This document shows, in pieces, positions 1 through 8,517 of a stretch of 62,119 nucleotides of DNA (the first letter of the stretch is position 1; each line of letters begins with the position of its first letter). This DNA comes from Sediminibacterium sp. (GTDB taxonomy: Bacteria > Bacteroidota > Bacteroidia > Chitinophagales > Chitinophagaceae). A model generated the notes under the pieces. It worked only from the letters and a program-made list of their open reading frames with translations. It was not told where the DNA came from and searched no databases. Location: assembly GCA_023263235.1 (NCBI GenBank), contig JALQXE010000021.1:1-62119 (forward strand), in the 5' to 3' direction. The translations under genes and the position numbers were made by a program.

Positions 1-323
1 CGATGGGGTGTGCGAGGTTTAGGTTTTAAAATGTGATTTTGTTTTTCGAGAGTAAAATTTTATGTTTCCCATCTCTTTAGAAGAGAAAGTATTACTCTCT
101 AAGACCAAACCTTTGTGTAGGGAAATCAAACAGTATGATAATTTGATAATGGTTTAAATATTTTGTTGTATTTCAGTAAAGTATTTTCACCTCCCTTTCT
201 CCCTTCTCCAGGAGTGAAAAATACAATTTTCTGATAATAATCATGTTTTTGGTTGAGTAGCGTCATTCAATGGAGATTTCAATCTTCATTACTTTGTTCA
301 GTAAATAAATTAAAACTGAGCGC
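1..323. other. Intergenic region upstream of hmgA
   Basis: No protein gene is visible here on either strand. It holds a short inverted repeat TTTCCC (65-70) / GGGAAA (120-125) enclosing TCTCTT-TAG-AAGAGA (72-86), and a stronger imperfect hairpin at 181-224 listed separately. TTACTTTG at 289-296 matches 7 of 8 positions of the Bacteroidota -7 box and lies 27 bases before the hmgA start, but I see no convincing -33 element at the right distance. The gene to the left lies outside the window. Confidence 0.5.
181..224. repeat. Imperfect inverted repeat upstream of hmgA
   Basis: The left arm GTATTTTCACCTCC (181-194) pairs with the right arm GGAGTGAAAAATAC (211-224), with one single-base bulge on each side. 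The 16-base loop is pyrimidine-rich. There is no T-run directly after it on +, so it is not a classical terminator for a + gene. It could be an operator or leader element for the tyrosine catabolic genes, or the 3' element of an upstream gene on -. Confidence 0.45.
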
Positions 324-1496
324 ATGCCATTTTATCAAAAAAACGGAACAATCCCTAACAAGCGACACGTAGTGTCGAGACAATCAAACGGGAATCTATA
401 TCACGAAGAGTTAGTGGGTACAGAAGGTTTTTCAGGAATGTCTTCTTTGGTATACCATTTACATCCACCTACCATGGTGAAAGAAATGGGAGAGCCTTAT
501 TCAGTGAAACCGAAAATCGCAGTTACTGAAAATTTAAAATGTTTGAGTTTTGCAGGGTTTGAATTAAAACCAGAAGCAGATTACCTAAAAAGCCGTAAAA
601 CGCTTTTCGTAAATAACGATATGCATATTGGTTTAGCAAATCCTCAAAAATCTACTTCTTATTTCTTTAAAAACGCAGATGCTGATGAAATGATTTTCAT
701 CCATGTTGGAAAAGGTACATTGAAAACTATGTATGGTAAAATCGATTTCGAATATGGGGATTATATAATCATTCCAAGAGGAACGGTTTATCAATTGGAT
801 TTTGCAACTGAAGAAAACAAATTATTGATTGTAGAGTCTTTCAGTCCGATTACAACACCAAAAAGATACCGTAATCAATTTGGACAATTATTAGAACATT
901 CCCCATTTTGTGAGCGTGATATTAAATTACCTTATGGTTTAGAAACACATACAGAAACAGGTGATTTCGTAATTAATATTAAAAAAGCAGGAAATATTTA
1001 TCCTTACACCTATGCTACTCATCCATTTGACGTAGCGGGTTGGGATGGGTATCATTATCCATACGCATTTTCTATTTTCAATTTTGAACCTATTACTGGG
1101 CGAATTCACATGCCTCCTCCAATTCATCAAACATTTGAAGGGAACAATTTTGTAATCTGTTCTTTTGTTCCTCGCATGTATGATTATCATCCAGATGCAG
1201 TTCCTGCTCCTTACCATCACAGTAATATCGATTCCGATGAGTTACTATATTATGTAGATGGTGATTTTATGAGTAGAAATGGTATTCAAAAAGGTCAAAT
1301 CACCTTACATCCAGGAGGTTTGCCACATGGGCCTCATCCAGGAGCCATTGAAAGATCGATTGGTAAAAAAGAAACCAATGAGTTGGCGGTAATGATTGAC
1401 CCTTTCAAGCCAGTAATGATCACGGAAGAAGCGTTAGCATTAGAAGTGAAAGACTACTATAAGTCATGGATGAATCAAGAAATGTTACAAGATTAA
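324..1496 (+). CDS. hmgA: Homogentisate 1,2-dioxygenase
   Basis: A cytoplasmic non-heme iron dioxygenase that opens the ring of homogentisate to maleylacetoacetate in tyrosine and phenylalanine breakdown. At 390 residues it has the length of the shorter bacterial HGD family. The C-terminal cupin carries the family signature: a His pair at 298-299 followed by SDELLYY (304-310), and HPGGLPHGPHPG (329-340), which together supply the iron-binding His/Glu set. It lies 12 bases before the HPPD gene on the same strand, so the two very probably share a transcript and act consecutively (HPPD makes homogentisate). No maleylacetoacetate isomerase or fumarylacetoacetase gene is in the window. The ATG at 324 follows an A-rich leader and the start fits the family N-terminus. 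Confidence 0.95.
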   Translation: MPFYQKNGTIPNKRHVVSRQSNGNLYHEELVGTEGFSGMSSLVYHLHPPTMVKEMGEPYSVKPKIAVTENLKCLSFAGFELKPEADYLKSRKTLFVNNDMHIGLANPQKSTSYFFKNADADEMIFIHVGKGTLKTMYGKIDFEYGDYIIIPRGTVYQLDFATEENKLLIVESFSPITTPKRYRNQFGQLLEHSPFCERDIKLPYGLETHTETGDFVINIKKAGNIYPYTYATHPFDVAGWDGYHYPYAFSIFNFEPITGRIHMPPPIHQTFEGNNFVICSFVPRMYDYHPDAVPAPYHHSNIDSDELLYYVDGDFMSRNGIQKGQITLHPGGLPHGPHPGAIERSIGKKETNELAVMIDPFKPVMITEEALALEVKDYYKSWMNQEMLQD

Positions 1497-1508
1497 AAAA
1501 GTAAAAAA

Positions 1509-2666
1509 ATGGAAACAAAAGATTTAAAACAAGTTGAGAATTATACTTATGGATTAGAAAAAATCTTTGAAGAAGCACAAGATTTTTTACCAATCAATGG
1601 AACAGACTATGTTGAGTTTTATGTTGGAAATGCAAAACAAGCAGCACATTATTATAAAACAGCTTTTGGATATCAAAATTTTGCTTACAGCGGACCAGAA
1701 ACAGGAGACAAAGAAAAGGTTTCTTACGTTTTAGTACAAGAAAAAGTAAAATTAATTTTAACTACGCCTTTGCATCCCGAAGGTGATATTGCTGCGCATG
1801 TTCATAAACATGGTGACGGAGTAAAAGCAATTGCACTTACGGTTTCGGATGCATATGAAGCATATGAACAAACTGTAAAAAGAGGTGCAAAGCCATATTT
1901 GGAACCTCATACTATAAAAGATGAGGATGGTGAAATTAAAATGAGTGGCATTCATATTTATGGAGATACTGTTCACCTATTTGTTGAAAGAAAAAACTAT
2001 AAGGGTTTATTTATGCCAGGTTTTAAAAAGCTAGAAAATAATTATAATCCAAGCTCCGTGGGTTTAAAGTATATCGACCATTGTGTTGGAAATGTTGGTT
2101 GGAATCAAATGAACACTTGGGTAAATTTTTATGAGGAAGTAATGGGCTTTAAAAATATACTCACATTTGATGATAAACAAATATCAACCGAGTATTCCGC
2201 GCTCATGAGCAAAGTAATGAGTAACGGCAACGGTTTTGTGAAGTTTCCAATAAATGAACCAGCTGAAGGAAAAAAGAAATCACAAGTGGAAGAGTATTTA
2301 GATTTTTATAAAGATGCAGGCGTTCAACACATAGCTATTGCCACAGACAATATTGTTGATACAGTTGAGCAATTGAGCAATCGTGGTGTTGAATTTTTAA
2401 ATATCCCCTCTACTTACTACGATGATTTATTAGATCGTATTGGACCAATTGATGAAGATGTTGAACCACTTAAAAAATTAGGTATTTTGGTAGACCGAGA
2501 TGATGAAGGATATCTTTTGCAAATATTTACGAAACCCGTAGAAGACAGACCTACTTTGTTTTTTGAGATCATACAAAGAAAAGGTGCTAAATCATTTGGT
2601 GCTGGTAATTTTAAAGCTTTATTTGAAGCTTTAGAAAGAGAACAAGATTTAAGAGGGAATTTATAA
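1509..2666 (+). CDS. hppD: 4-Hydroxyphenylpyruvate dioxygenase
   Basis: Converts 4-hydroxyphenylpyruvate to homogentisate with Fe(II) and O2, feeding the dioxygenase encoded just upstream. It has two VOC-type halves. The second holds the expected iron ligands: His191 in HCVGNVG, His274 in QHIAIATDN and Glu353 in LFFEII, followed by the usual C-terminal helix with FGAGNFKALF. The length of 385 residues is normal and no key residue is missing. The gap to hmgA is 12 bases (operon). The next gene, on -, ends 10 bases after it, a tight convergent junction in which I see no hairpin terminator. Confidence 0.96.
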   Translation: METKDLKQVENYTYGLEKIFEEAQDFLPINGTDYVEFYVGNAKQAAHYYKTAFGYQNFAYSGPETGDKEKVSYVLVQEKVKLILTTPLHPEGDIAAHVHKHGDGVKAIALTVSDAYEAYEQTVKRGAKPYLEPHTIKDEDGEIKMSGIHIYGDTVHLFVERKNYKGLFMPGFKKLENNYNPSSVGLKYIDHCVGNVGWNQMNTWVNFYEEVMGFKNILTFDDKQISTEYSALMSKVMSNGNGFVKFPINEPAEGKKKSQVEEYLDFYKDAGVQHIAIATDNIVDTVEQLSNRGVEFLNIPSTYYDDLLDRIGPIDEDVEPLKKLGILVDRDDEGYLLQIFTKPVEDRPTLFFEIIQRKGAKSFGAGNFKALFEALEREQDLRGNL

Positions 2667-2676
2667 TACCAATAGG

Positions 2677-3336
2677 TTAGTCAAAAGCCATTTCTGGAAT
2701 TTCACCTTCAATGATGAGTTTTCCAAGAGTGGCTTTTTTGATGGTTTCAACCGAAACCCCAGGTGCTCTTTCTAATAATTTAAAGCCGCCTTCTGGCAAA
2801 ATGGACAAAACAGCCAACTCGGTAACAATTTTTTTAACACATCTAATACCCGTAAGTGGCAAATCACATGAGGGTAATAATTTACTTTCACCTGCTTTAT
2901 TTACGTGCTGCATGGCTACAATTATATTTTTTGCAGAAGCAACTAAGTCCATTGCACCGCCCATTCCCTTAACCATTTTTCCAGGTATTTTCCAATTCGC
3001 AATATCACCATTTTCTGAAACCTCCATGGCTCCCAAAATTGTTAAATCAATTTTTTGTGCATGAATCATCCCAAAGCTCATTGCCGAATCAAATACCGAG
3101 GCGCCAGGTATCATGGTAATGGTTTGTTTCCCTGCATTAATTAAATCAGGATCCACCGCTGCTTCTTTAGGAAAAGGACCCATTCCTAAAAGTCCATTTT
3201 CAGATTGAAAACAAACTTGAATATGTTTTGGTATATGGTTTGCTACTAAAGTAGGAATTCCAATGCCTAAATTAACATAATAATTATTTTGAATTTCTTG
3301 AGCTATTCTTCTTGCAATCCCATCTTTATCTAACAT
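2677..3336 (-). CDS. scoB: 3-Oxoacid CoA-transferase subunit B
   Basis: Beta subunit of succinyl-CoA:3-ketoacid (acetoacetate) CoA-transferase. The catalytic glutamate lies in the family motif SENGLLGMGPFP, at Glu46, where it forms the glutamyl-CoA thioester intermediate. The subunit is full length at 219 residues. It lies 18 bases downstream of subunit A on the same strand, and both follow kbl and tdh, so the four probably form one operon. Acetoacetate is an end product of the tyrosine route encoded on the other strand, so this enzyme plausibly activates it to acetoacetyl-CoA. The exact acid substrate cannot be settled from sequence. Confidence 0.93.
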   Translation of the reverse strand: MLDKDGIARRIAQEIQNNYYVNLGIGIPTLVANHIPKHIQVCFQSENGLLGMGPFPKEAAVDPDLINAGKQTITMIPGASVFDSAMSFGMIHAQKIDLTILGAMEVSENGDIANWKIPGKMVKGMGGAMDLVASAKNIIVAMQHVNKAGESKLLPSCDLPLTGIRCVKKIVTELAVLSILPEGGFKLLERAPGVSVETIKKATLGKLIIEGEIPEMAFD

Positions 3337-3354
3337 AGTATTTTGGATATCGGG

Positions 3355-4050
3355 TTATTCACTTGTTGTTTTCTTTTCAATTCTTTTCTCGTATTTTTTT
3401 CCTTGAAAAATTCTATGCACATAAATTCCAGGAGTATGAATTTGATTCGGATCTAATACACCTGGCTCCACCAACTCTTCCACTTCGGCAATGGTAATTT
3501 TTCCTGCCATTGCCATTACTGTATTAAAATTTCGAGCAGTTGCTTTAAAAATTAAATTTCCATCGGTATCCCCTTTCCATGCTTTTACAATCGCGAAATT
3601 CGCATCAAATGCTTTTTCCAATAAATAGTCTTTGCCATTAAAATTCCTAACTTCTTTTCCAATAGCAACCTCTGTTCCAATCCCTGCTGGCGTGAAAATA
3701 GCTGGCATACCATAACCAGCTGCCATGCATCTAAAAGCCAAGGTACCTTGTGGGATTAACTCAACGTCCAATTCACCTGAAAGTAATTGTCTTTCAAACT
3801 CTTCATTTTCTCCTACATAAGAAGAAATCATTTTTTTTACTTGTTTTTTTTGCAACATTAATCCAATCCCAAAATCATCAACTCCTGCATTATTAGAAAT
3901 ACAAGTAAGATTCTTAACGCCTTTGTTTACCAATGCTTCAATACAATTTTCGGGTATTCCGCATAATCCAAATCCACCCAACATAATTGTATCTCCATCT
4001 TTGATATCAAAAATAGCCGCCTCTGCATCCTGCACTTTTTTATTAATCAT
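3355..4050 (-). CDS. scoA: 3-Oxoacid CoA-transferase subunit A
   Basis: Alpha subunit partner of the downstream B subunit. It shows the glycine-rich family motif [10 protein letters not shown] near residues 25-34 and the usual [20 protein letters not shown] region that ends the first half. 231 residues is typical. It starts 21 bases after the kbl stop. Together A and B exchange CoA between succinyl-CoA (or another donor) and acetoacetate. No start ambiguity: the ATG at 4050 fits the family N-terminus MINKKV. Confidence 0.93.
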   Translation of the reverse strand: MINKKVQDAEAAIFDIKDGDTIMLGGFGLCGIPENCIEALVNKGVKNLTCISNNAGVDDFGIGLMLQKKQVKKMISSYVGENEEFERQLLSGELDVELIPQGTLAFRCMAAGYGMPAIFTPAGIGTEVAIGKEVRNFNGKDYLLEKAFDANFAIVKAWKGDTDGNLIFKATARNFNTVMAMAGKITIAEVEELVEPGVLDPNQIHTPGIYVHRIFQGKKYEKRIEKKTTSE

Positions 4051-4071
4051 AATTAACAGAAGGTTTAAAAA

Positions 4072-5268
4072 TTATTTTATAACACCCAATTCCTTTCCAA
4101 CTTCTACAAATGCATGAATGGCTTTATCTAATTGTTGAGTAGTATGTGCTGCTGAAATTTGAACACGAATTCTTGCTTGACCCTTTGCTACTACTGGATA
4201 ATAAAAACCAATTACATAAATTCCTTTCTCCAATAATTTTTCTGCTATTTTTTGGGAAATCACAGCATCATATAACATGATAGGAATAATTGGATGCGTG
4301 CCTGGTTTTATGTCAAATCCAGCGGCAGTAATTTTTTCTCTAAAATATTTAGTATTGGCTTCAAGTTTATCTCTTAATTCCGTTGTTTGAGACAATAAAT
4401 CAAAAACGGCAATGGATGCACCAGTTATAGAAGGAGCCAACGTATTAGAAAACAAATAAGGCCTTGAGCGCTGTCTTAATAATTCAATGATTTCTTTTTT
4501 GCCTGAAGTAAAACCACCAGAAGCGCCACCTAATGCTTTTCCTAAAGTACCTGTTATAATATCCACCTTACCCATTACTCCTTTTAATTCATGCACTCCT
4601 CTTCCTGTTTTACCTAAAAAACCAGTTGAATGACATTCATCAGTCATTACCAATGCTTCATATTTCTCAGCAAGTGCCACAATTTTATCTAGTTGGGCAA
4701 TGGTACCATCCATGGAAAATGCACCATCTGTTACAATTATTTTTTGAACAGCACCGGCTGCAATTGCTTCTTTTAATTTTGCTTCAAGGTCTTCCATTGA
4801 ATTATGCTCATATCTATAGCGCATACACTTTGAAAGCCTTACACCATCTATGATAGAAGCATGATTTAAGGAATCAGAAATAATTGCATCCTTGTCTCCA
4901 AATAATGGCTCAAATACACCCCCATTTGCATCAAAAGCTGCAGCATATAAAATAGTGTCTTCCGTTCCTAAAAAATGAGAGATTTTTTCTTCTAAAGTTT
5001 TATGAATATCCTGTGTACCACAAATAAATCTAACGGATGACAAACCAAAACCATGAGAATCAATGGCAGCTTTAGCTGCTTCAATAACCTTAGGATGTGA
5101 GGATAATCCCAAATAATTATTTGCACAAAAATTCAATACTTCTTTCCCACCTTGTATAGTTATTGCTGCTGCTTGTGGAGAAGTAATAATTCTTTCTTTT
5201 TTATACAAACCTGCTTCTTTAATAGCTTCTAATTCTTTTGTTAAAAATGGCTTGAACTGATCGTACAT
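4072..5268 (-). CDS. kbl: Glycine C-acetyltransferase (2-amino-3-ketobutyrate CoA ligase)
   Basis: A PLP enzyme of the alpha-oxoamine synthase family that cleaves 2-amino-3-ketobutyrate with CoA into glycine and acetyl-CoA. The PLP lysine is Lys244 in TLGKALGGASGG; Asp210 and His213 in TDECHSTG are the usual cofactor contacts. 398 residues is the normal length. It lies 17 bases downstream of the threonine dehydrogenase gene, which makes its substrate, so the pair is the standard threonine-to-glycine route. Other members of the family (8-amino-7-oxononanoate synthase, serine palmitoyltransferase) are less likely because of the tdh neighbour. Confidence 0.94.
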   Translation of the reverse strand: MYDQFKPFLTKELEAIKEAGLYKKERIITSPQAAAITIQGGKEVLNFCANNYLGLSSHPKVIEAAKAAIDSHGFGLSSVRFICGTQDIHKTLEEKISHFLGTEDTILYAAAFDANGGVFEPLFGDKDAIISDSLNHASIIDGVRLSKCMRYRYEHNSMEDLEAKLKEAIAAGAVQKIIVTDGAFSMDGTIAQLDKIVALAEKYEALVMTDECHSTGFLGKTGRGVHELKGVMGKVDIITGTLGKALGGASGGFTSGKKEIIELLRQRSRPYLFSNTLAPSITGASIAVFDLLSQTTELRDKLEANTKYFREKITAAGFDIKPGTHPIIPIMLYDAVISQKIAEKLLEKGIYVIGFYYPVVAKGQARIRVQISAAHTTQQLDKAIHAFVEVGKELGVIK

Positions 5269-5285
5269 AAATTTTATTTAGAAAA

Positions 5286-6236
5286 TTAATATTTAAAATA
5301 TGCTGGTAAATGCTTTACAATAACCTCGGTCATTGCTTTTAAATCAAAGGCGGGTTTCCATTGCCAATCATTTTGAGCAAAACTATCGTCGATACTATTT
5401 GGCCAACTATCGGCAATAGTCTGTCTAAAATCAGGTTGGTATTCAATTTCAAATTTCGGAAAATAAAGTAACAAGCTTTCGTATATTTCTTTTGGTGAAA
5501 AACTAATACCGGCAATATTATAACTAGTTCTTATAGTTAATTTTTCTTTAGGCGCTTCCATTAATTGAAGTGTAGCACTAATAGCATCCTCCATATACAT
5601 CATTGGCAAATAAGTATGCTCGTTTAAAAAACAAGTAAACTTTTCCCCCTTTACAGCTTTGTGATAAATATCCACTGCATAATCGGTGGTTCCACCTCCA
5701 GCCATGGACTTATAACCAATTAAGCCAGGGTATCTTACACTTCTTACATCAATTCCATACTTATTAAAATAATATTCACACCAGTGTTCTCCGGCTAATT
5801 TTGAAATACCATATACAGTATTTGGATCCTTAAATGATTGTTGAGGAGTATTTAGCTTTTCTGAATGTGGACCAAAAACTGCAATTGAACTTGGCCAGAA
5901 TATTTTTTGAATACTGTATGCTCTTGCAACTTCTAAAACATTTAATAAACTTCCTAAGTTCAAGTCCCATGCTTGTAAAGGATTTTTTTCACCAGTAGCC
6001 GATAATATAGCTGCCAAATGATAAATCTGTGTCACTTTTTCTTTTTCAACAATCAATGACAAAGCTTCCTTGTCCATCACATTTAAAGTTTGAAAAGTGC
6101 AATATTCAAACTTTTGTTTCATAACATCTTGAAAATCAGTTGCAATTATGGCTTCATTGCCATATTTATTTGCTAAAGCCTTGGTAAGTTCTGTTCCTAA
6201 TTGTCCTCCTGCTCCTATTACTAATATCCTGTCCAT
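5286..6236 (-). CDS. tdh: L-threonine 3-dehydrogenase, short-chain/epimerase type
   Basis: Oxidises L-threonine to 2-amino-3-ketobutyrate with NAD+. This is the extended short-chain (GalE-like) type common in Bacteroidota, not the zinc alcohol-dehydrogenase type of E. coli. The Rossmann motif GAGGQLG is at residues 8-14. The catalytic pair is Tyr142 and Lys146 in YGISK, with Ser116/Ser117 in WPSSIAVFGP. 316 residues is normal. It heads the run tdh-kbl-scoA-scoB. A TTG-N19-TAATTTTA promoter candidate lies just upstream on -. Confidence 0.93.
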   Translation of the reverse strand: MDRILVIGAGGQLGTELTKALANKYGNEAIIATDFQDVMKQKFEYCTFQTLNVMDKEALSLIVEKEKVTQIYHLAAILSATGEKNPLQAWDLNLGSLLNVLEVARAYSIQKIFWPSSIAVFGPHSEKLNTPQQSFKDPNTVYGISKLAGEHWCEYYFNKYGIDVRSVRYPGLIGYKSMAGGGTTDYAVDIYHKAVKGEKFTCFLNEHTYLPMMYMEDAISATLQLMEAPKEKLTIRTSYNIAGISFSPKEIYESLLLYFPKFEIEYQPDFRQTIADSWPNSIDDSFAQNDWQWKPAFDLKAMTEVIVKHLPAYFKY

Positions 6237-6256
6237 TAAACTAATGTTTGTTATTG

Positions 6257-6286
6257 TAAAATTAACTCATTCCTTTAAAATCTCAA
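6257..6286 (-). promoter_or_regulatory. Candidate promoter of the tdh-kbl-scoAB run
   Basis: Read on -, TTG (6286-6284) is followed by a 19-base spacer and TAATTTTA (6264-6257), which matches 7 of 8 positions of the Bacteroidota -7 box TAnnTTTG. The spacing is right and the box ends 20 bases before the tdh start. Not proven. Confidence 0.35.
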
Positions 6287-6392
6287 ACTTTAAGTTCTAA
6301 CAGTGAACACAAAACACATATTAATTAAAGGATTGCTTCTACTCATAGGAAATAGGTAATATGCCATATATTTAAACATAAGTCTTATTCGT

Positions 6393-6782
6393 ATGAACAT
6401 TGTAATTTTTGACGGCGTATGTAATTTATGTAATGCCACCGTTTTATTTTTAATAAAATATGATGTGCAGGAAAATTTATACTTCGTTTCATTACAAAGT
6501 GAGACCGGCAAGCGCTATATAAATGAATATGCAATTCCCAATAACATAAACTCTGTAGTCTTTATAAAACAAAACCAAGTATTTAAAAAATCTGACGCAA
6601 TAATTGAAATTGTAAAATTACTTAAAGGATGGCCCCGTATGCTTTCTTATTTTTCAATTTTACCTTCAAGGGTTCGAAATGTATTTTATGACTTGATTGC
6701 AAAAAACAGATACTCAATTTTTGGAAAAAAAGAAAGCTGTAGTATTCCCAACGAAGCACATAAAAAAAGATTTTTATCTTAA
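6393..6782 (+). CDS. DCC-family thiol-disulfide oxidoreductase-like protein (DUF393)
   Basis: A small 129-residue protein of the DCC family. It opens with the family signature FDGVCNLCN, which puts a CxxC pair at Cys10 and Cys13 in a thioredoxin-like fold. The conserved arginine/proline region LPSRVRNVFYDLIAKNRY is near the C-terminus. There is no signal peptide, so it is probably cytoplasmic. The biochemical role of the family is poorly known. It stands convergent to the FAD-domain photolyase-like gene and overlaps it by 9 bases at the stop codons (6774-6782). DCC proteins are often found near photolyase and flavin genes, which fits here. Confidence 0.88.
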   Translation: MNIVIFDGVCNLCNATVLFLIKYDVQENLYFVSLQSETGKRYINEYAIPNNINSVVFIKQNQVFKKSDAIIEIVKLLKGWPRMLSYFSILPSRVRNVFYDLIAKNRYSIFGKKESCSIPNEAHKKRFLS

Positions 6783-7910
6783 ATGCTTTAGTGTACGTTC
6801 ACATTTTTTCCAATAACTAAAAAAGGAAGGGAAATAGCCAGTGACTGCGGGAAACATCCAATCTCTTTCATCTTTAATACCAGGATAATAATCAAACAAA
6901 GGGTGTTCCTTTGAAATAATTAAATCATTTAAGTACTTGTTTTTAAATGTATATACATTAATAATGTCATTTATTTCTCCCACATAAATTTGTATTCCCT
7001 GAATATTTTTTGAAAGCTCAATAAAAAATTGAATCACTTTTTCACTTACCGGATAATTATTAAAGTGAGATGGCTCAAGCAATAAAACTCTATTTACATT
7101 TTCATTTTTTCTCCAAAGTGGATCTAAATTATACGAATTATAAATCAATGTAGGTATGGATGCGTCAATTTGCAATGGAATAGCTGTAGGCAAACTAGTA
7201 AATAACTGCAAAGAATTTGTTTCCTTAAGACTTTCTGGTATTGGCCCATTTACTAGTGCTTCATAAGGTTTATCTAAAAATGTACCTTCTTGCTTAGAGA
7301 AAGTGTATTTGTTTATGTTTTCCTGATTGCAATAATATTTCTTACTTGAAAAAGCACCCGCTACCCATTGCCAACTACAATTATTACTTGCAATATCTCC
7401 ATCTAATAAATAATAATACATCCACTTAGAAGCAGTTTGCCAATGTGCATTTCCAATATTACAAACAATGGATGCTATATACATCCTAAGGTGATTATGT
7501 AGATATCCTTGATTGGTTAAAGTAAGAATGTGCTTATCAATAATTTCAATGCCAGTATTGGCATTGAATACCGAAGATATCATTTGGTGATGCAAGGTAT
7601 TTGGCTGCGTTTGTTTTAAATCTGTCCAAATCATATCTTTTTTATCCTGCCATACTCTTTGAAAATATTCACGCCAAGCCAATTCTTGTAGTATTTTTTC
7701 AATTGCTTGATATGGATAACCCTTGCTTACAATTGAATCCAACACTTGCTTTACAGATATTATACCTCTAGAAATATAGGGCGAAAGATATGTTATATGA
7801 CCATTTAAAAAATTTCGAGTTTGAGCATACTTAATTGGATGAATTGTATTTATCCTTTCAAGAACTTGATCATAATGTGTTGGAAAAGATAAAGCACTAG
7901 GGTTTTGCAT
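6774..7910 (-). CDS. Photolyase-like FAD-binding domain protein lacking the N-terminal antenna domain
   Basis: A 378-residue protein whose residues about 20-205 match the FAD-binding domain of photolyases and cryptochromes: LAWREYFQRVW (77-87), a block near 136-150 with HNHLRMYIAS, and LLDGDIASNNCSWQWVAG (168-185). It starts directly with this domain, so the usual N-terminal alpha/beta antenna domain is missing. The C-terminal stretch (about 272-378) has alternating beta/alpha character (NRVLLLEPSHF, IQGIQIYVGEIND) and could be a relocated or unrelated Rossmann-like domain. Its start overlaps the end of the flavin reductase gene by 14 bases, so the two are translationally coupled. DNA repair or light-sensing roles are both possible. 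Confidence 0.85.
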   Translation of the reverse strand: MQNPSALSFPTHYDQVLERINTIHPIKYAQTRNFLNGHITYLSPYISRGIISVKQVLDSIVSKGYPYQAIEKILQELAWREYFQRVWQDKKDMIWTDLKQTQPNTLHHQMISSVFNANTGIEIIDKHILTLTNQGYLHNHLRMYIASIVCNIGNAHWQTASKWMYYYLLDGDIASNNCSWQWVAGAFSSKKYYCNQENINKYTFSKQEGTFLDKPYEALVNGPIPESLKETNSLQLFTSLPTAIPLQIDASIPTLIYNSYNLDPLWRKNENVNRVLLLEPSHFNNYPVSEKVIQFFIELSKNIQGIQIYVGEINDIINVYTFKNKYLNDLIISKEHPLFDYYPGIKDERDWMFPAVTGYFPSFFSYWKKCERTLKHLR

Positions 7911-8514
7911 AGGGCAATCTTTCTAAACGTGTAGTAAAATGGTAACCATCAAGACCGGAGCATGCAATCGAACCAGCTTTTTCAATATCTATATAACCAT
8001 CTTCTTGCAAACAGTCAGTAGGGAAATACATTTCCTTAATCTCTCCTATAATTAACAAGGTATTATTAATAGATAAATAAACTCGTTCTTTAAATTCAAT
8101 GCCTAATTGAATAGAACTTTCTTCTACAAATGGAGCTTTAAAATCATTTTTATAGGAAGGGGTCAAGCCGGTAGCTTCAAATTCAGAAACATCCTTTGGA
8201 TATTTTGCTGAAGTTTGATGGCCTTGTTTATAAATTGATGTATTTAAATGATTTATGGTATAATACCCTGTTGTTAAAATATTGGATAAACTATGACGTT
8301 CTACTGTATCGGGACGCATCACAAAAGCTATGTAAGGTGGATTTGCCCCTATATGCACAATAGAATTAAAAATAGCTAAATTGGTTTGGCCTAATTCATT
8401 TACAGTTCCAATTAAACAAACACTTTTAAATCCTCCTACACTATTTATTAATTGAGCTCTATGCCTTTGCTCCATTTCCATTATTTGACTATATGATAAA
8501 TGTGTTTTATTCAT
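7897..8514 (-). CDS. Flavin reductase-like domain protein
   Basis: A 205-residue protein of the flavin reductase-like/FMN-binding split-barrel family. Visible family features are SVGGFKSVCLIGT near residues 25-37, the stretch PPYIAFVMRPDTVERHSLSN, and the TGYYTINHL turn that contacts the flavin. Family members bind FMN or FAD and often supply reduced flavin to a partner. It lies 3 bases after the PhrB-like gene and overlaps the FAD-domain gene by 14 bases, so it is the middle gene of a three-gene operon and could deliver or handle the flavin used by both photolyase-like partners. That role is inferred from context. Confidence 0.88.
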   Translation of the reverse strand: MNKTHLSYSQIMEMEQRHRAQLINSVGGFKSVCLIGTVNELGQTNLAIFNSIVHIGANPPYIAFVMRPDTVERHSLSNILTTGYYTINHLNTSIYKQGHQTSAKYPKDVSEFEATGLTPSYKNDFKAPFVEESSIQLGIEFKERVYLSINNTLLIIGEIKEMYFPTDCLQEDGYIDIEKAGSIACSGLDGYHFTTRLERLPYAKP

Positions 8515-8517
8515 TTT

